Positions 5,800 through 14,390 of a stretch of DNA of 64,000 nucleotides are shown here, in pieces. The position numbers were made by a program, and so were the translations under genes. A model generated the notes under the pieces. That model was not told where the DNA came from, ran no database searches, and was given only the letters and a program-made list of their open reading frames with translations. The stretch spans positions 62,001 through 126,000 of the forward strand of contig NZ_JAENHP010000015.1 of NCBI RefSeq assembly GCF_016834655.1, in the 5' to 3' direction. The DNA comes from Paractinoplanes ovalisporus. Lineage in GTDB: Bacteria; Actinomycetota; Actinomycetes; Mycobacteriales; Micromonosporaceae. How positions within the stretch are numbered: the stretch's first letter is position 1; every line of letters begins with the position of its first letter.

Positions 5800-6552
5800 T
5801 TATGTCGGCAGCGGCGCCGCGGGGCGGACCGACGTGAACTGGTAGTGCTCGTAGCGGGTGGCGGAGAGCAGCAGCAGCCACTCGTCGCAGCCCTGCCATG
5901 GGGACAGGTCGGCCGCGCCGCCGCGGACTGCTCGGGGGCCGTCGCCGGTGCGGGGCTCGGCGGTGGACGGCGCTCCGGCGAAACCGGGGATCCACACGTC
6001 GGCGCAGATCTCGTTGGCCGAACCCATCGCGGCCAGTCCGAAGGCGTTCTCGGCCTCGGCCGTACGGGCCTCGGAAGCGAAGTTGTCGAGCAGATCGTCC
6101 TCGGACGGCTTGTCGTCGCCACGGAACGTGAGGGTGGTGGTGCCGGCGCGGGCCGCGTACTCCCATTCGGCCTCGCTCGGCAGCCGGAACGGCAACGCCG
6201 CCAGGAGGTCGTCGAGCGCGTCCTCGAGCCGGGCCGTCGTGCTGGAATTCTCGGCGTAGTCGTCGTCATAGTCGGGCAGGAAATGCTGCACCTGCGCGAC
6301 GGTCAGCGGGTGCCGGGCGATCAGAAACGGTTCGACGTGCACTTCCCGTACGGGTTGAGCATCCGTCGCGCCCTCCAGGAACGAGTCGACCGTGTCCTCG
6401 ACACCGCCGGCGCGCTCGATGGCGCGGACCGCGTCCAGTTCCTCGTCCGACAGCCCCATCCGGAACGTGCCACCCGGAACCTTCCGGAACACCACACCGG
6501 ACGCCTCGTGCCGCCACGCGGGCTGGCCGGCCACGGTCTCCTCGATCCACAT
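5800..6552 (-). CDS. formylglycine-generating enzyme (SUMF1/FGE)-like protein
   Basis: A 250-residue protein with an FGE-sulfatase fold signature: VPGGTFRMG near the start, the ARHPLTVAQ segment, FRLPSEAEWEYAARAGT in the middle and an RAVRGGAAD motif near the end. True FGEs oxidise a sulfatase cysteine, but many relatives (as in EgtB or DinB-linked proteins) do other oxidative or binding work. The usual RGGSW and terminal RxAxR motifs are altered here, so catalysis is uncertain. The start at 6552 is supported by a TAGGAT box at 6561-6566, giving a leaderless transcript. Convergent with the tRNA array and divergent from the next gene. Confidence 0.8.
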   Translation of the reverse strand: MWIEETVAGQPAWRHEASGVVFRKVPGGTFRMGLSDEELDAVRAIERAGGVEDTVDSFLEGATDAQPVREVHVEPFLIARHPLTVAQVQHFLPDYDDDYAENSSTTARLEDALDDLLAALPFRLPSEAEWEYAARAGTTTLTFRGDDKPSEDDLLDNFASEARTAEAENAFGLAAMGSANEICADVWIPGFAGAPSTAEPRTGDGPRAVRGGAADLSPWQGCDEWLLLLSATRYEHYQFTSVRPAAPLPT

Positions 6553-6590
6553 GGCGCGGAATCCTAGCGGGCCGCCGTTAGGCTCGGCGC

Positions 6591-6860
6591 ATGCCGATCG
6601 ACGAGCACCGCATGCTGACGAACCTGCTCGACGCGTTCGACCGGCTCCACGACGGCATGATCGAAGCGAGCGACGTGGCCGCCCTGCTGTTCGCGAGCAG
6701 TCGTGCGCTCGTCGAGTGGCCGTACGTCGAGGAAATGGTCGCCGCCGAAAGAGCGGTGCGGCAGTCCGGCGACCGGGCTTCGGACGTGCTGCAGCCCTTG
6801 CGTGTCCGCATCGCCGAGGAGTTGGAAGCGGCGGGCCCCAAGCCGCGGCACCGCATCTAG
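6591..6860 (+). CDS. small hypothetical protein
   Basis: An 89-residue, helical, acidic protein (MPIDEHRMLTNLLDAFDR, later EEMVAAERAVRQSGD). A TAGGCT box at 6579-6584 lies six bases before the ATG, typical of the leaderless promoters in this window. No membrane segment or signal peptide and no recognised domain. It is divergent from the FGE-like gene, with boxes for both genes in the 38-bp gap. Confidence 0.65.
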   Translation: MPIDEHRMLTNLLDAFDRLHDGMIEASDVAALLFASSRALVEWPYVEEMVAAERAVRQSGDRASDVLQPLRVRIAEELEAAGPKPRHRI

Positions 6861-6921
6861 GACGGCTGCTGTCACGAGCTTCTCACGGGGGCGCCGGCAA
6901 GACCATCGGACGACGGGTGAC

Positions 6922-7317
6922 TCAGCTGCCGGCCGGTTCGAACAGCTCGACGGGGTTGCCGGCCGGGTCGTCGAGCACGATCTGCCGGCCGCCGGGACCG
7001 GAGATGACGTCGCTGCGGAATCCGACGCCGTCGGCGCGCAGCCGGGCCACCTCGGTGTCGATGTCGGCGACGATCAGATGGATCCGGTTCCAGCCACCGG
7101 CCTGCGGGCGGCGCCCGTCGGGCATGGGCCGGGCGGCGGAGCTGTCCGGACCGGACAGCAGCAGCCGCAGGTTGCCCCGGCGTACGTCGGCGAACGCGGG
7201 CAGAAAGGTGGTGATCGGGGTGAATCCGAAGTGGGTGGTGTAGAAGGCGAGTGCTGTGGCGACGTCGTCAACGAGATAACGCACGCTGACGGTGCCATCA
7301 TCGGCGGGCCCGGTCAT
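6922..7317 (-). CDS. VOC-family (glyoxalase/bleomycin resistance-like) protein
   Basis: A 131-residue single VOC domain with paired beta-alpha-beta-beta-beta halves: SVRYLVDDVATALAFYTTHF at the start and RIHLIVADIDTEVARL in the second half, ending DDPAGNPVELFEP. VOC proteins bind a metal with His/Glu from each strand set and act as isomerases, dioxygenases or drug-binding proteins; the Glu in VELFEP is present. The substrate is unknown. The start at 7317 is chosen because 16 upstream in-frame codons do not resemble the family. Confidence 0.85.
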   Translation of the reverse strand: MTGPADDGTVSVRYLVDDVATALAFYTTHFGFTPITTFLPAFADVRRGNLRLLLSGPDSSAARPMPDGRRPQAGGWNRIHLIVADIDTEVARLRADGVGFRSDVISGPGGRQIVLDDPAGNPVELFEPAGS

Positions 7318-7525
7318 GACTCCTCCGGTCTGGTCGCAAGGGTGTGCGGCAGGAAACCGATCCACCCGGCGAGCTGGCCGGCACCCGCTCGAACTCGGTG
7401 AGAGCTCCGGGCTCGGGAAACTCTCCGGGCGCCGATCCCCAGCCCGCAGAATACATCAAATTGGTTTGATGTGATGACCGTGAGGCATGGAAGGGTGCGG
7501 CCCTCCACCGGACGGCGGGCGGACG

Positions 7526-8179
7526 CTACTGCTCGTTGTCGAAGCCGGTGGGGGACGCGCCGTAGACCAGGCGCAGGATGGCGTCGGTCAACGTGTCGAG
7601 CAGTTCGTCCTCGTTGTGGCGGCCGGGGTTGGCGTAGGCGTCGGCGAACGTGATGCTGCGCAGGTGCACGGCCATCTTGGCGATCAGGTCGGGTGGGCCG
7701 GACACCGTACGGCCGGCTCGGGCGTCCCGCTCGATGCGCTTGCTGAACATCGTGCAGCCCTCGTCGACCAGGCGGTCGCGGACGTGCTGGACCTCGGGGC
7801 CGGGGTCGGGGGTGATGAACGCCTCGCGCAACCAGCGGCCGTCGACCTTCCAGCGGGCCAGCCCGCCCGCCAGGCCCCGGCGCAACGCGTCGCGGTCGAG
7901 GCCGTCGGAGGCCAGCCACTCGGCCATCTCGAGGTCGGCCTCGGCCAGGCGCTGGTCGACCAGCGCGGCCAGCAGCGCCTGCTTGGACTCGAAGTAGAAG
8001 TAGAAGCCGGAACGGGCGATGCCGGCCGCGCCGGCCAGCTCGTCGATCGTGACCTGGCTGATCGACTTGTCGCGGAAGACGGCCCGGGCGGCGTCGATCA
8101 GGGCCCGCTCACGCTGGTCGCCTTTGGTGGGGGCACGGCGGCTCTTAATGGCTGGCACGGCGTCGACTTTACAGGCCAT
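7526..8179 (-). CDS. TetR-family transcriptional repressor
   Basis: 217 residues with an N-terminal TetR HTH (ALIDAARAVFRDKSISQVTI, then AGAAGIARSGFYFYFESK) and a ligand-binding helical C-terminal half. It is divergent from an MFS exporter gene at 8258, the usual arrangement in which a TetR protein represses a pump and is released by its substrate. A 15-bp palindrome in the gap is the likely operator. A GTG at 8158 is an equally good start and would remove seven residues. Confidence 0.9.
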   Translation of the reverse strand: MACKVDAVPAIKSRRAPTKGDQRERALIDAARAVFRDKSISQVTIDELAGAAGIARSGFYFYFESKQALLAALVDQRLAEADLEMAEWLASDGLDRDALRRGLAGGLARWKVDGRWLREAFITPDPGPEVQHVRDRLVDEGCTMFSKRIERDARAGRTVSGPPDLIAKMAVHLRSITFADAYANPGRHNEDELLDTLTDAILRLVYGASPTGFDNEQ

Positions 8180-8209
8180 CGGCTGGAATCGACGTCACAT
8201 CCTTAATTT

Positions 8210-8224
8210 TCGACACAGTGTTGA
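8210..8224. promoter_or_regulatory. 15-bp palindrome, probable TetR operator
   Basis: TCGACACAGTGTTGA is a palindrome with one mismatched pair around a central base. It overlaps the -35 hexamer of the MFS gene, as expected for a repressor site. Confidence 0.6.
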
Positions 8225-8249
8225 GAATGCTGGGCTACGCGTCTAGCGT
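8221..8249 (+). promoter_or_regulatory. promoter of the MFS transporter gene
   Basis: TTGAGA (8221-8226), 17 bases, TAGCGT (8244-8249). The ATG at 8258 is eight bases after the -10 box, so the transcript is expected to be leaderless. Confidence 0.6.
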
Positions 8250-8257
8250 TCGGGGTC

Positions 8258-9718
8258 ATGAGCCTCAAAGCGCGTCTCGCGCTACCCGTCGCCTGCTACG
8301 CGGTGCTGCTCGTCTCGGCGCTGCAGACCCTCGTGGTCCCGGTCGTCGCCAACATCCAGGCCGACCTCGGCGTCACCACCAGCGCGGCCAGCTGGGTCGT
8401 CACGGCCAACCTGCTCGCCGCGGCCGTGTTCACCCCGACGCTGGGCCGGCTGGGCGACCTGCACGGCCGCCGCCCGGTGATGCTGGGCGTGCTCATCCTC
8501 GTACTCCTGGGCTCGGTCCTCGCCGCCACCACCTCCAGCCTTCCGCTGCTGCTGCTCGGCCGGGTCGCCCAGGCCGCCAGCTTCGGGCTCTTCCCGCTGG
8601 CCATCGGCATGCTCCGCGAAGAGCTGGAGCCCAAGCGGCTGACCGGCGCAATGGCCCTGGTCAGCGGCATGCTCTCGGTCGGCGCCGGGTTCGGCCTGGC
8701 GGTCACCGGCCTGCTGATGCGCGACGGCGGCGACTACCACCGCCTGTTCTGGCTGGCCACCGCCCTCACCGCGATCGGCCTGGCCGGGGTGTGGCAACTC
8801 CCCCGCCGCGCCGGCGTGGCCACCGGAGGTCTCGACTGGGCCGGCGCCGCCCTGCTCGGCCTCGGCCTGGTGCTGCTCCTGCTGCCGCTCGAGGAGGGCA
8901 ACGGCTGGGGCTGGGGTTCACCGCGCGTCCTCGGTTCCCTGGCCGCCTCGGTTGTGGTGCTCACTGCTTTCGTCCTGTACGAGCGGAGGATCGCCCATCC
9001 CCTGGTCAGCACGCGCATGCTGACACACCGTCCGATCGTGGTGGCCAACGCGGCCGGCCTGTTCCTCGGCTTCTCGATGTTCGCCGTCTTCCTGGCCGTC
9101 TCCGCGCTCGTCCAGACGCCGCACGAGATCGCCGGCTACGGCTTCGGCGCGTCCGTGCTGGCGGCCAGCCTCGTCTACCTGCTTCCCGGCACGGCCACCG
9201 GCGTGATCACCGCACCCCTCGGCGGCCGTCTCGTCGCCCGGTTCGGAGCGAAGGCGACCCTGGTGATCGCGGCGGTGCTGGCCGGGGCCGGTTTCGCGAT
9301 GCTCGCGGTGCTGCACTCGGCCACCTGGGAGGTCATCGCCGGCGCCCTGATCGTCAACACCGCCGTCACGTTCGGCTACGCGGCCCTGCCGGCACTGCTG
9401 ATCGCCCACGTCGAACCGGCCGAGACCGGCATCGCCAACAGCGTCAACTCGATCGCCCGCTCGGTCGGGATGACGCTCGGCACCGCCTTCGTGATCACCA
9501 TGATGACCCGCAACCCCATTTCCCGTACGGTGCCTCTCCCGCAAGAAACGCAATTCGTGGCGGTCTTCGTGACCGGCGCGGTCCTGGCCGTCCTCGCCGC
9601 CGCCCTGGTCGCGTGGGCGCTCCCCCGGGTGCGCGAGCCGAAGCTGACCGTCCCCGAGGTCGAGGCCGACGAGGTCCTGGGCGCGGCCGGATTGAGCGTG
9701 CCCGCACGCCAGCCGTGA
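8258..9718 (+). CDS. MFS drug/metabolite exporter, DHA2 type (14 TM)
   Basis: 486 residues with about 14 hydrophobic segments. The loop-2/3 MFS motif LGRLGDLHGRRPVMLG and the WVVTANLLAAAVFTPTLG helix are typical of the proton-driven DHA2 exporters (EmrB/QacA group). A short hydrophilic tail ends the protein. It probably exports a toxic or signalling compound across the cytoplasmic membrane under control of the divergent TetR repressor. No substrate can be named from the sequence. Confidence 0.92.
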   Translation: MSLKARLALPVACYAVLLVSALQTLVVPVVANIQADLGVTTSAASWVVTANLLAAAVFTPTLGRLGDLHGRRPVMLGVLILVLLGSVLAATTSSLPLLLLGRVAQAASFGLFPLAIGMLREELEPKRLTGAMALVSGMLSVGAGFGLAVTGLLMRDGGDYHRLFWLATALTAIGLAGVWQLPRRAGVATGGLDWAGAALLGLGLVLLLLPLEEGNGWGWGSPRVLGSLAASVVVLTAFVLYERRIAHPLVSTRMLTHRPIVVANAAGLFLGFSMFAVFLAVSALVQTPHEIAGYGFGASVLAASLVYLLPGTATGVITAPLGGRLVARFGAKATLVIAAVLAGAGFAMLAVLHSATWEVIAGALIVNTAVTFGYAALPALLIAHVEPAETGIANSVNSIARSVGMTLGTAFVITMMTRNPISRTVPLPQETQFVAVFVTGAVLAVLAAALVAWALPRVREPKLTVPEVEADEVLGAAGLSVPARQP

Positions 9719-9737
9719 CCGGCGTTAACCTCACCGG

Positions 9738-10106
9738 GTGACTGATCGCCCGGACTGGCCGACCGAGAAGCTGACCGCTCTTCGGCTCGGCCGGCGGCTG
9801 GCAGTCGAGGTGGCGGCGTCGGCACCGCAGCGACGTGCCTTCGTCGACATCACCCCGGGCGAGGTCGCCGACGACGCCCAGGCGCACCGTGAGGGGTGGA
9901 CGCACCGCAGCACGGCCCGCAGCTTCCGGATCGAGCACTGGGAGTACGACGCCGACCTGATCGACGGCTACGACTACGACATCGGTGCGGTTCGCGTGCG
10001 CAGTGCCTCCGCGGCCGACGAGCCGGAGCTGCTGACGGTCCTCGAGAGCTGGCAGCTCAGTCCCGGCCAGTTCCAGTACGTCTGGGACACGGCCGATCCT
10101 CGGTGA
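9738..10106 (+). CDS. hypothetical protein
   Basis: 122 residues from a GTG start, with a TAACCT box at 9726-9731 six bases upstream. The middle carries aromatic/acidic text (FRIEHWEYDADLIDGYDYD) and the end WQLSPGQFQYVWDTADPR. It is soluble and has no cysteine; the family is not recognised. It follows the MFS gene by 19 bases and could be co-expressed, although it seems to have its own promoter. Confidence 0.65.
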   Translation: MTDRPDWPTEKLTALRLGRRLAVEVAASAPQRRAFVDITPGEVADDAQAHREGWTHRSTARSFRIEHWEYDADLIDGYDYDIGAVRVRSASAADEPELLTVLESWQLSPGQFQYVWDTADPR

Positions 10107-10169
10107 CCTCTCGGGCCCTCCGTACGGGAAATGGTTGTTGAGATCTCGGCAGTCGCCGGCCGGTGCGGT

Positions 10170-10703
10170 TCACGCTCCCCAGCGGTTGAACAGGTTGTCG
10201 TAAGGGTTGCCCTCCGGAGTGAAGATCAGAACGAAGTCCTGGCCGGTCACGGTTGCGGTGTGGCGCAGGCGGGTCAGGACTTCGGCCTCGGTGGGCAGGG
10301 TGATGTCGAGGGCCGCGGCGGCCCGGTCGCGGAGGGCGAACAATTCGGGAATGTCCTCCAGGTACTCGGCCTCCAGCTTGCGGCACTCCTCGGCCGTGAA
10401 ATCGTCGAAGTCGCGCCACCACGGGGTGACCAGCAGCAGCTGCAACAGCTCCTCCAGGCCGATCGCGATCAGGGCCGCGCCGCCTTCGGAATCCGCGTAC
10501 AGGACGGGACGTTCCTCTCCCCCGTCGCCGCAGAAGAAGTATGTGCCGCCGGTTCCGTCGCCCGCGAAACCCTCGAGCGTCGCGCCCGAGGCGAGGTGCA
10601 CCGGCTCGACGTGGTCGTTGCGGTCGAGCTCGAAGTCGCCCGGCCAGGTCAGGTAATCCGTGGCCTCGTCGTGGGCGGTGATCGCGGTGAGAAGTGATCG
10701 CAT
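10170..10703 (-). CDS. SMI1/KNR4 (SUKH)-like hypothetical protein
   Basis: 177 residues. The central part (GTGGTYFFCGDG, ERPVLYADSEGGAALIA, LEELLQLLL) resembles the core of SUKH/SMI1 proteins, which often act as immunity proteins to polymorphic toxins, and the WW-containing segment VTPWWRDF follows. The match is weak, so the family call is tentative. A TAGGGT box at 10710-10715 lies six bases before the ATG (leaderless). No toxin gene is seen nearby. Confidence 0.6.
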   Translation of the reverse strand: MRSLLTAITAHDEATDYLTWPGDFELDRNDHVEPVHLASGATLEGFAGDGTGGTYFFCGDGGEERPVLYADSEGGAALIAIGLEELLQLLLVTPWWRDFDDFTAEECRKLEAEYLEDIPELFALRDRAAAALDITLPTEAEVLTRLRHTATVTGQDFVLIFTPEGNPYDNLFNRWGA

Positions 10704-10754
10704 GGGCGCACCCTAAGCGAAAAACTGTCGTACCCCTGGGCCAGGATTCACCGC

Positions 10755-11216
10755 ATGACGAACTCCACGGGGCCGACCACCTATCCGATCCAGATGCTGA
10801 TCCGAGACTGGCTGACCATCGACGGCACTCTCGACAACCATGCCCAGACGGCGATCGACAGTGCCGCGACGGAGATGCGGAAGTTCGACGACGAAGGGGA
10901 TCCGGGCGCGTCGTTCGGATCGCCCGACCTTCCCCGGGTGACGAGGCTGGCCACCAGCATCCGCCAGGCCGGGTGGGACCAGGTCGAGGGCTGGCCACAC
11001 ACCGTCGAGGGTTTCGAGACGTGGCCCGCGCCGGGGCAGACGGCGACGGTCACGCTCAGCCGCGTCCAGTGGAAGCTGGTGGTCCACGCCCTGGAAGAGT
11101 GGGCGGAGGTCAGCGCCAGGGTGCAGAACACCGAAGAGGCGACCAGTCAGCGGGCCATCGCCGCCTCGGTCACTCAGCACCTCGCCAGTCGCGGCGTGCT
11201 GCTGAAACTGTCGTGA
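10755..11216 (+). CDS. hypothetical protein
   Basis: 153 residues, soluble, with no cysteine. Contains WDQVEGWPHTVEGFETWPA and a helical C-terminal half (WKLVVHALEEWAEVSARVQN). It is divergent from the SUKH-like gene. The start at ATG 10755 is seven bases after CAGGAT, a weak -10-like box. I do not recognise a family. Confidence 0.65.
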   Translation: MTNSTGPTTYPIQMLIRDWLTIDGTLDNHAQTAIDSAATEMRKFDDEGDPGASFGSPDLPRVTRLATSIRQAGWDQVEGWPHTVEGFETWPAPGQTATVTLSRVQWKLVVHALEEWAEVSARVQNTEEATSQRAIAASVTQHLASRGVLLKLS

Positions 11217-11288
11217 CGTCGCGGTTTGACGCGGCTGGGGGTGGTGGCGCGCGTCGGGCAACTCTGATCAGGCGCTAGCGTACGGGGC

Positions 11289-11726
11289 ATGGCCAGGGTT
11301 CTAGTGACGGGCATGTCGGGGACGGGCAAGACAACCGTTCTGCGCGAACTCGGCGGACGGGGCCTGCTCACTGTGGACACCGACTACGACGGCTGGACTC
11401 GGGACGACGGCCGGTGGGATGAGCCGCGCATGACCGAACTGCTCGCGTCGAACGACGGTGTCGTCGTGTCCGGAACCGTGGAGAACCAGGGCCACTTCTA
11501 CGACCGTTTCGATCACGTGGTTCTGCTCAGTGCTCCGATCGAGGTGCTACTGCAGCGGGTGGCGCGGCGGGCGAATCCATACGGGCGCACACCCGAGCAG
11601 CGAGCCGAGATCACCGAGTACGTCCGGACGGTCGAACCGCTTCTGCGTCAGGGCGCCACGCTCGAACTCGACGGGTGCCGCCCGACCTCGGAACTGGCCG
11701 ACGTCATCGAGGCTCTGGCCCGTTGA
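11289..11726 (+). CDS. small P-loop kinase-like ATPase
   Basis: 145 residues starting with a Walker A motif (VTGMSGTGKTTVLREL, residues 6-21). An acidic Asp pair follows (VDTDYDGW) where small-molecule kinases place the phosphate acceptor-binding Asp. The lid-like region LLQRVARRANPYGRTPEQR carries several Arg. It resembles shikimate/gluconate-kinase-like AAA proteins of actinomycetes, which often lack a known substrate. A TAGCGT box at 11276-11281 lies seven bases before the ATG. Confidence 0.8.
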   Translation: MARVLVTGMSGTGKTTVLRELGGRGLLTVDTDYDGWTRDDGRWDEPRMTELLASNDGVVVSGTVENQGHFYDRFDHVVLLSAPIEVLLQRVARRANPYGRTPEQRAEITEYVRTVEPLLRQGATLELDGCRPTSELADVIEALAR

Positions 11727-11778
11727 GCGCGCTGATCGGATTCTCACGCTGATCAGGCTGACGGGCCGGATCGATGAG

Positions 11779-11947
11779 CCGGATCGACGCGCCGCCGCCG
11801 GGGACCTTCGCCCCTGACCTCGAAGCGGGCGGGCGGCATGTCATGGTCGCGGCGGAGTCCGGATCGACGCGCCGCCGCCGGGGACGTGCACGCCTGACCT
11901 CGAAGCGGGCGGGCGGCACGTCACGATCGCGGCGGAGCCCGGATCGG
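11779..11947. repeat. 80-bp tandem direct repeat, two copies plus a partial third
   Basis: The unit begins CCGGATCGACGCGCCGCCG at 11779 and again at 11859; a shortened third copy starts at 11939. The two full copies differ at about ten positions. The period is not a multiple of three, so it does not encode a regular protein repeat across copies. The whole gap 11727-12196 has no convincing gene. Confidence 0.85.
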
Positions 11948-12196
11948 CGGCCGAAGAAGGACCTCATCCGGTGCCGGGCTGAGGTATCCGGTCCTGTGAG
12001 ACGTCGGCGTGCGTCCGGGTGGGCTGGTGATGGCGGCGACGATCAGCCGGTTCGCTTCGATGTCTGACGTCGGCGGCGCGCAGCGGTGACCCGTTGATCA
12101 GCCGGTGGGCGGCGTGGCTGCTTGTGCAAGGTGCCTACCGACGGATCTGGGACTCTCCCGGAACGCGCGAGCACCCGGTGCTCGACACTGGCCAGC

Positions 12197-13591
12197 ATGA
12201 GCGCTGATTGGTTGCTCTCCGCGGACACGCTTCCGGTCGGTAAGGACGGGGCGTGCGGCGTGAAGCTGAACGATCGACAGGTTCTCTGGGCCGGCGGAAC
12301 ACCGGACGATCCGGCCGACAGCAACCGGGTTATCGTCTACGACGTCGTGACACGGCGGTTCCGTGAGGTCGCGCCGGTGCCTCCGGCCAAGCGCATGGAC
12401 CGGAACGTCGCGGTGGGGGTGCTGAGCAACGGCCACGTCATCGTGACGGGCGGGAGCCTGTCCCAACCCGGCGGCGCCAATCGGCTGTCCTATCGTTACG
12501 ACCCCGGCCGCGACAAGTGGTCCCGCACCGGGGACCTGCCCGAACGGCAGGAATGGTTGTTCACACCGGTCACCCGCCTGCGTGATGGAAGGCTGCTCGC
12601 GGTCGGCGGACGTGGTGACGACGGAGCCACGACGGGCGCCGGCAGTGTTCAGGCGTTCGTCTACGACGCCGAGCACACCTCCACGGTCGAGGCGGTCGAT
12701 CCGCGCACCGCGGTTCCCACCGGAGACACGGTCGTGGTGCAGGGCCGCTGGGACTACACGAGGCGGGTCAGCGATCACCACCGAACCACCCTGGGGCGTG
12801 GACATCTGTTCGGCAACGCCGTCCGCCTCCGTGACGGCCGGGTGTTCGTGGTCGGTGGCCATGTCTTCTGGAGAACCACCACCGACGGGGTGTCGGTGCA
12901 GGCGGTGGACACCGACTACTTCGAGCCCGAGACTGGAGAATGGCGGACGGGCGCACCGCTGCCGGTCGTCGCGGGTGAGGACAACACCACGCCGAACTCG
13001 CACGGCGGCCGGACCAACGGCGTCGGCGTGGCGGTGATGGACGACGGCAAAGTTGTCATCGCCGGAGGGGCCACGCATACCGACGGCGCGGACTATTTCA
13101 AGACGATCCTCTGCCGTCGCAGCATCCTGGTGATGACGGCCCGTCCTCGTCCGGCGGAGAGCACGTATGTCATCGCCCCCGACCGAATCCCGTCCGGGAA
13201 CGGATCCGGGGGCGTCACGGGAGACGGCGGACGCAACCAGCTTCCGTGCTATGCCGTGCCCGGCAACCGCGCAGTGCTGGCCGGTGGGCAGGACAGCAAC
13301 GGTGACGACCTCTACGACACGTACGTCTTCCGCTCTCATGACGGGACACTGCACCGTGGTCCCGATCGGAGCCACAAAACACCCGGCTGGCTTCCCCAGC
13401 ATCCGGAATATCCGGCCGGGTATCAGACCGCCTTCATCAGCACACGCGCCGTCTCGATGGCGAACTCGAAACTGGTCTTTCCCGGCGGCGTCCTGGTCCA
13501 TGGCGGGGCCTACGACGCGGTGAGTGACAGCTTCGAGAACCCACCAGGCACCCGGTACGCCGACCAACTCGGCCACCACACGCCGGGCTGA
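12197..13591 (+). CDS. kelch-repeat beta-propeller protein
   Basis: 464 residues with recurrent kelch motifs: RQVLWAGGTPDD, GHVIVTGGSLSQPGGANR, GRLLAVGGRGDDG, GRVFVVGGHVFW, GKVVIAGGATH, NRAVLAGGQDSNGDD and KLVFPGGVLVHGG. Each has the double glycine and following aromatic/polar pattern of a blade, enough for a six- or seven-bladed propeller like that of galactose oxidase, but no copper ligands are obvious. No signal peptide, so it seems cytoplasmic. The start at 12197 follows a GACACT box; the upstream in-frame ATG-less extension from 12122 is unlikely. Confidence 0.8.
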   Translation: MSADWLLSADTLPVGKDGACGVKLNDRQVLWAGGTPDDPADSNRVIVYDVVTRRFREVAPVPPAKRMDRNVAVGVLSNGHVIVTGGSLSQPGGANRLSYRYDPGRDKWSRTGDLPERQEWLFTPVTRLRDGRLLAVGGRGDDGATTGAGSVQAFVYDAEHTSTVEAVDPRTAVPTGDTVVVQGRWDYTRRVSDHHRTTLGRGHLFGNAVRLRDGRVFVVGGHVFWRTTTDGVSVQAVDTDYFEPETGEWRTGAPLPVVAGEDNTTPNSHGGRTNGVGVAVMDDGKVVIAGGATHTDGADYFKTILCRRSILVMTARPRPAESTYVIAPDRIPSGNGSGGVTGDGGRNQLPCYAVPGNRAVLAGGQDSNGDDLYDTYVFRSHDGTLHRGPDRSHKTPGWLPQHPEYPAGYQTAFISTRAVSMANSKLVFPGGVLVHGGAYDAVSDSFENPPGTRYADQLGHHTPG

Positions 13592-13651
13592 AGTGCGCAC
13601 AGTCGAGGAGTAGCCGGAGACCAGGTCGTCGGAGTGACACAGAGCTGCCGC

Positions 13652-13669
13652 GTTTCCCCGTACGGGAAA
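13652..13669. terminator. short hairpin between convergent genes
   Basis: TTTCCC and GGGAAA flank a CGTAC loop (13653-13669), just before the shared 3' ends of the kelch and hydrolase genes. A similar sequence (CCGTACGGGAAATGG) lies at 10118, also between convergent genes. A weak bidirectional terminator is possible. Confidence 0.35.
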
Positions 13670-13678
13670 TGGTGTTGA

Positions 13679-14341
13679 TCATTGGGCCGAATCGAGGAAC
13701 TGGGTGATCGCGCCGGCCAGGGCCTTGGGGTCTTCCAGCATCGGCAAGTGGCCGGTGGTGAGGTGGGTCGTCCACGTGGGCGCCAGACGCTCGGCTGAGG
13801 TGCGCTGTATCGCGGGCGGCAGTTCGCGGTCCTGGTCGGTGACGATGTAGCCGCGGGCGCCGGTCCAGGAACGGTGGGTGGTGCGGCCGCGGTAAAGGAC
13901 GGGCGACTCGGGGGTGAAGTCGGCGATCAGGCGGGCGGTGGTCCCGGCGTCGAGGCCGTGGGCCAGGCCGCGCTGGATGGCCGAGTTCGGCGGGCGTGTG
14001 CCGGCTACACGCATCACCGCGCTCAGCAGCCAGCGGTTCGGGGCGGGCAGCGCGGAGAGGAACGAGCCCCGGGCCTGGGGGATCACGGCCGACACGGCCA
14101 GAAACGCGCTGACACGGTCGGGGGCCAGCGCCGCCAGCTCGGCGCCGATCACGCCGCCGGCCGAGTGGGCGACGATCGCGAACCGGCCGTCCGGCGCCGA
14201 TTCGAGGGCAGCCTCGGCGTAGGCCCGCAGCCCAGCGCCGTGAGAGGGCCGGGCGGCGACACAGGTCTCGCCCAGCTGCGGCCGGACGTCGTCCCAGATC
14301 CACGACGGCAGGCCGGCGCCGCTGATCAGCAAAGTGTTCAT
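13679..14341 (-). CDS. alpha/beta hydrolase
   Basis: 220 residues with the alpha/beta-hydrolase start (TLLISGAGLPSWIWDDV), the nucleophile elbow AHSAGG (Ser near residue 61) and a C-terminal His in TTGHLPMLEDP. This is the fold of small esterases and lactonases such as the YbfF/salicylate-binding-like group. It is divergent from a WYL regulator, so the two are likely functionally linked. The substrate is unknown. Confidence 0.88.
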   Translation of the reverse strand: MNTLLISGAGLPSWIWDDVRPQLGETCVAARPSHGAGLRAYAEAALESAPDGRFAIVAHSAGGVIGAELAALAPDRVSAFLAVSAVIPQARGSFLSALPAPNRWLLSAVMRVAGTRPPNSAIQRGLAHGLDAGTTARLIADFTPESPVLYRGRTTHRSWTGARGYIVTDQDRELPPAIQRTSAERLAPTWTTHLTTGHLPMLEDPKALAGAITQFLDSAQ

Positions 14342-14364
14342 GGGTTCATCCTGCTGGCCGGTGG

Positions 14365-14382
14365 TGTCACTGGTATGTCACT
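14365..14382. promoter_or_regulatory. TGTCACT direct repeats, probable operator
   Basis: TGTCACT occurs at 14365-14371 and 14376-14382, spaced 11 bp (one helical turn), in the gap between the hydrolase and the WYL regulator. Direct repeats on one face of the helix fit an HTH_11/WYL regulator. Confidence 0.5.
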
Positions 14383-14390
14383 ATTTGCCG

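Noticed and set aside
5800..6552. Sulfatase activation by the FGE-like protein
   Set aside because: No sulfatase gene is nearby, and the conserved C-terminal FGE motifs are altered.
12098..13600. 500-codon minus-strand frame opposite the kelch gene
   Set aside because: It has Arg/Gly/His-rich shadow composition, while the plus strand shows clear kelch blades.
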